Assembly: GCA_029204225.1 (NCBI GenBank)
Contig: CM055101.1
Location: 45,010,180-45,074,179 of the forward strand
Length of the DNA stretch: 64,000 bases
Direction of reading: 5' to 3'
From: Diphasiastrum complanatum
Taxonomy: Eukaryota; Streptophyta; Lycopodiopsida; Lycopodiales; Lycopodiaceae
Shown: positions 61,330 through 64,000 of the stretch, one piece after another
How positions within the stretch are numbered: position 1 is the stretch's first letter
How the letters are laid out: the number at the start of each line of letters is the position of its first letter
Made by a program: the position numbers and the translations under genes
The notes under the pieces: generated by a model
What the model saw: only the letters and a program-made list of their open reading frames with translations
Told to the model about the DNA's origin: nothing
The model's database searches: none

Positions 61330-61930
61330 GCAGTTCCAGCAGCAAGCAAATTTTGCTACAACCAGTCACTCGATCCAGCAACAGGAGGAAGATGAAGCAA
61401 CTTTCATGACCAGAGTCGGAGAACAACAGGATATCGATTCTTGGTATCTAGACTCCGGAAGAACTCAACATATGACTCACCATCGTGACTGGTTCAAAGA
61501 CTATAAGTCATTCACCCACTCTCAAGTTGTGCAACTTGGAGACAACTCATCTCATTCGATCGAGGGTGGAGGAACAGTCAAATTCGAATTTCAGAAAGGT
61601 GAAGTCAAGTTGTTGTCCAACGTTCTCCACGTTCCAAATCTGACCAAAAATTTGCTCTCAGTTAGCAGAATCACTGATTCAGGTCGGAGGGTCGAATTCG
61701 ATAAAGATGGCTGCACCATTCTTGACAAATCCTGTAAAGTTCTAGCTTTTGGGAGAAGAAGTGGCTATCTTTACAAACTCAGCCAGTGCTATTCTTTTAA
61801 TAGTCAAGCTCTTCATACATTCACTTCTGAATCAACTGATATGCTTTGGCATTTCAGACTAGGCCATCTTAATTTCTCTCCACAGAATTCAAGCAATTCT
61901 GCAAGAATACATCAACAATACACAGCCAGA
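61330..61930 (+). pseudogene. Copia R protease and pre-integrase domain
   Basis: WYLDSGRTQHMTHHRDWFKD is the copia protease with D-S-G intact, though the usual Ala after it is Arg. LLSNVLHVPNLTKNLLSVSR follows, then the pre-integrase block MLWHFRLGHLNF. Directly after it the sequence jumps to the RT region: the integrase core is deleted. Confidence 0.9.
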
Positions 61931-63120
61931 GGGATACGAACTGAAGAGTAAGCAACAACACCTTGTATGCAAAATACACAAGGCTCTCTACGAGCTGAAA
62001 TAGTCACCCAGAGCCTGGTTCCAGAAAGTCAACGAATTTCTAATCGAGAATGGTTTTATTCCAAACTCGACAGACTCGAATGTCTACTTCAAGTCTGTAT
62101 CAGATTTCTTCATCATCATCACTCTTTATGTAGATGATGCTCTATTATTCAGTAACAATCTGAATCTGATGAAGGATACGAAATGCATACTGGCCCAGGA
62201 GTACAAAATGACTGATATGGGTTCAGCCCACTATTGTCTCGGAATCGAAATATTCCGAATTTGACCCAGCAGACTGAGTTTTATCAGTCAACAGAGATAT
62301 CTCACCAACGTGCTGGAAAAGTATGGAATGGCCAACTACAAATCGAGCTACTTTCCACTCGACCCTGGACTAAAACTATCAAAGGAACAATCTCCTCAAA
62401 CTGAGGCAGAAAAGGAGGAAATGAAGCAATATCTGTTTCACTCCATCATCGGCTCACTGATGTACGTAGTGATCTGCACGCGACCAGACCTTGCATATTC
62501 GATCAGTTCACTCAGCCAGTTCCTATTGAATCCAGGACTAACCCATTGGAAAGTGCTCACAAAGGTCATGAAGTACGTCCAAGCAACTAAGAACCTCAGC
62601 ATCTGTTATGGAGGCAGCCAATCTGCCAACACTCTTGAAGGCTACACAGATGCGGATTGGGCAGGAGATATTGATACCAGAAGATCAACTTCTGGATTTG
62701 TATTTTTATATAAATCAAGGCCCAATCTCTTGGAACAGCCGAAAGCAGACCTCCGTAGCATTATCATCAACGGAATCCGAATATATAGCTGCCACAAATG
62801 CTACCAAGGAGGCGATCTGGCTAAGGCACTTGCTTGCAAATATCAACCTTGCACAACCACATCCAACAACAATCTATTGTGACAATCAAACTACGATAGT
62901 GCTATCTCTAAATCTGACATTTCATTCTCGAAGCAAACATAGTGAAATCAAGTATCATTACCTTAGAGAGGAGAAAGTGCAAAGCAAGGAAGTAGCATTG
63001 GTTTACTGCAAGACAAATTTCATGGTAGCAAATTACTTCACAAAGGCTCTATCGAAGGAGCAACATCTCAAATTTAACGACATGTTAAATCTGAAGATCA
63101 AAGTTTTTCAGGATCCACAT
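61931..63120 (+). pseudogene. Copia R reverse transcriptase end and RNase H
   Basis: Starts inside the RT (LVCKIHKALYELK, stop, SPRAWFQKVNEFL), then IITLYVDDALLFS with the catalytic YVDD, a stop near 62263, and NVLEKYGMANYKSSYFPLDP, SLMYVVICTRPDLAYSISSL. RNase H: GYTDADWAGDIDTRRSTSGF, a frame change near 62715, then ISWNSRKQTSVALSSTESEY and YCDNQTTIVLSLNLTFHSRS with KHSEIKYHYLRE. Copia order and motifs are clear; stops and the missing N-terminal RT make it inactive. Confidence 0.92.
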
Positions 63121-63130
63121 TAAGGGGGAG
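63121..63130 (+). other. Copia R polypurine tract
   Basis: TAAGGGGGAG immediately before the 3' LTR. Confidence 0.9.
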
Positions 63131-63691
63131 TGTTCGATTTTAATGCTCAGCCTTAAAAAATTCACATAATGAGCATCCTGAACAAACTGCCGAAGTCCAA
63201 CTATGTTTTGTCAGACCTTCGCATTTTTCGCACCTTCGGACTTTTTCCCACAACATTTTTCAGCTTCACATTTTTGAAGCACCTTCGGGTTTTTCGCTCC
63301 AGTGAAAAACCGACTTCATCAAACCTAAATCGATCTGGACTTATCCGAAATGTAAAATATCCCAATGGCAGTTACTTACTTTGTACATATAGTCACAGAT
63401 ACAAGGCGATTGTAATAAATTTAGCAGATAGCATTTAATGCTCGTAAGGTATTTCTAAAGCAAGTAGAAGACACTTGTAATATATTAAATCTTCAGGCTG
63501 ATCTGTAATTTAAGTTTTCGATCAATCTAATTGAGCCTTTCTCTGTAGCCAGCGTTATCACGCTCAACGTTCAAGCTGAAGTTATCACTCCAAGCCATTG
63601 TACTCACTGCTGATATTGATCAGAGTGCAATTTTGTCCTGCTACTGTATTGTTCTATTGCGCATTTGTTTGAATCGTTCATCTTACCGACA
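63131..63691 (+). repeat. Copia R 3' LTR
   Basis: 561 bp, TGTTCGATTT...CCGACA. It has about 300 internal bp absent from the 5' LTR. The end is set by comparison with CCGACA before the primer site. Confidence 0.85.
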
Positions 63692-63785
63692 ATGTAGCAA
63701 ATTGCAAAGCCATGGGAGATTTGGTGATGGAGAATTATCCGACCATCTTTTGGACTCCATGCGCTGCACACAACATCGCAAGGTT
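63692..63785 (+). pseudogene. hAT transposase fragment (DUF659-like block)
   Basis: The frame reads VANCKAMGDLVMENYPTIFW then TPCAAHNIA, the DN.AN..AG..L..KYP.IFWTPCAAHC block found in plant hAT transposases. It starts at the copia LTR end. The LTR's own last bases happen to read T-D, as the family expects before N. It is broken after HNIA by a short insert. Confidence 0.75.
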
Positions 63786-63991
63786 ACACCCCGATTCGAA
63801 CCGGCCGATTCGAACCGATTCTTTCCTGTTCGAATCGGTAGGCCAGGTTCGAATCGGAAAACGGTTCGAACCAAACAAAAAAAAAAATTCAAAACGTTTT
63901 ATTTGGCTTTTTGGGGCTTGTTTTTTTTTTTTTTTATCCAGTTCGAACTGCGATTTGATGCAACTATGCAACTTCGACCTACCGATTGAGG
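63781..63991. mobile_element. Possible hAT-like MITE
   Basis: A 211-bp non-coding stretch between two copies of ACATCGCA (63773-63780 and 63992-63999), an 8-bp repeat as made by hAT elements. The interior has several inverted CGATTCGAACCG / CGGTTCGAACC motifs and two homopolymer runs. Terminal inverted repeats are not clear, and the window ends one base later. Confidence 0.4.
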
Positions 63992-64000
63992 ACATCGCAG

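Larger units (their letters stand above)
53903..63691 (+). mobile_element. Ty1/copia element R (defective), interrupted by K2
   Basis: A plus-strand copia retrotransposon. The 5' LTR lies at 53903-54292 and resumes at 60398-60407; primer site at 60408, gag, protease, RT end, RNase H, polypurine tract at 63121-63130 and 3' LTR at 63131-63691. Without K2 it is about 3.7 kb, short for a copia element because nearly all of the integrase and the N-terminal RT are deleted. K2 entered the 5' LTR ten bases before its end. Confidence 0.9.

Overview
The window is nuclear DNA from a land plant with a large, repeat-packed genome. The evidence is a plastid-targeted plant gene split by introns of 12-16 kb, Ty3/gypsy chromoviruses, Ty1/copia elements, LINEs, hAT remnants, TG...CA LTRs with initiator-Met-tRNA primer sites, and long (GA)n tracts. 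The intron sizes and LINE type would fit a fern or gymnosperm better than a compact angiosperm, but the sequence does not settle this.

The only host gene I can support is a CBBY-like HAD phosphatase (plant homologue of the xylulose-1,5-bisphosphate phosphatase CbbY) on the + strand. Five consecutive exons share one open frame: 8053-8361, 21018-21088, 21301-21459, 36318-36384 and 52023-52118. Intron 1 is 12.7 kb with a GC donor, intron 2 is 212 bp, intron 3 is 14.9 kb, intron 4 is 15.6 kb, and intron 5 runs past the end of the window. Nearly everything else downstream of 8 kb lies inside these introns.

Layout: 1-2230 holds chimeric gypsy debris; 2230-8050 is unrecognised flank with a (GA)70 tract, a poly-C run and a hAT-like MITE. 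Intron 1 carries a complete gypsy chromovirus (here K1, 8956-15360, minus strand) nested in an older gypsy RNase H fragment, then a LINE piece and a copia-gag/chromodomain composite (16.3-20.3 kb). Intron 3 carries a gypsy element (N, 22.0-25.7 kb), a hybrid gypsy remnant (P, 26.3-30.7 kb), a hAT transposase remnant and a LINE piece. Intron 4 is mostly LINEs (A to H and K, 37.2-51.8 kb), interleaved with LTRs and gypsy pieces. Intron 5 carries a copia element (R, 53.9-63.7 kb) whose 5' LTR was hit by a second copy of the chromovirus (K2, 54293-60397, + strand).

The most interesting signals are: (1) LINE ORF2 C-termini with near-canonical PCNA-binding (PIP-box) motifs; (2) LINE 3' ends that share a stem-loop and abut microsatellites, in one case with (GA)n on both sides of the element; (3) an ORF1-only LINE derivative with an intact ORF; (4) LTRs carrying paired perfect palindromes of WRKY or G-box type sites; (5) a copia gag running into an unknown W-rich ORF and a chromodomain-like tail. 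All mobile elements look defective in at least one essential part.
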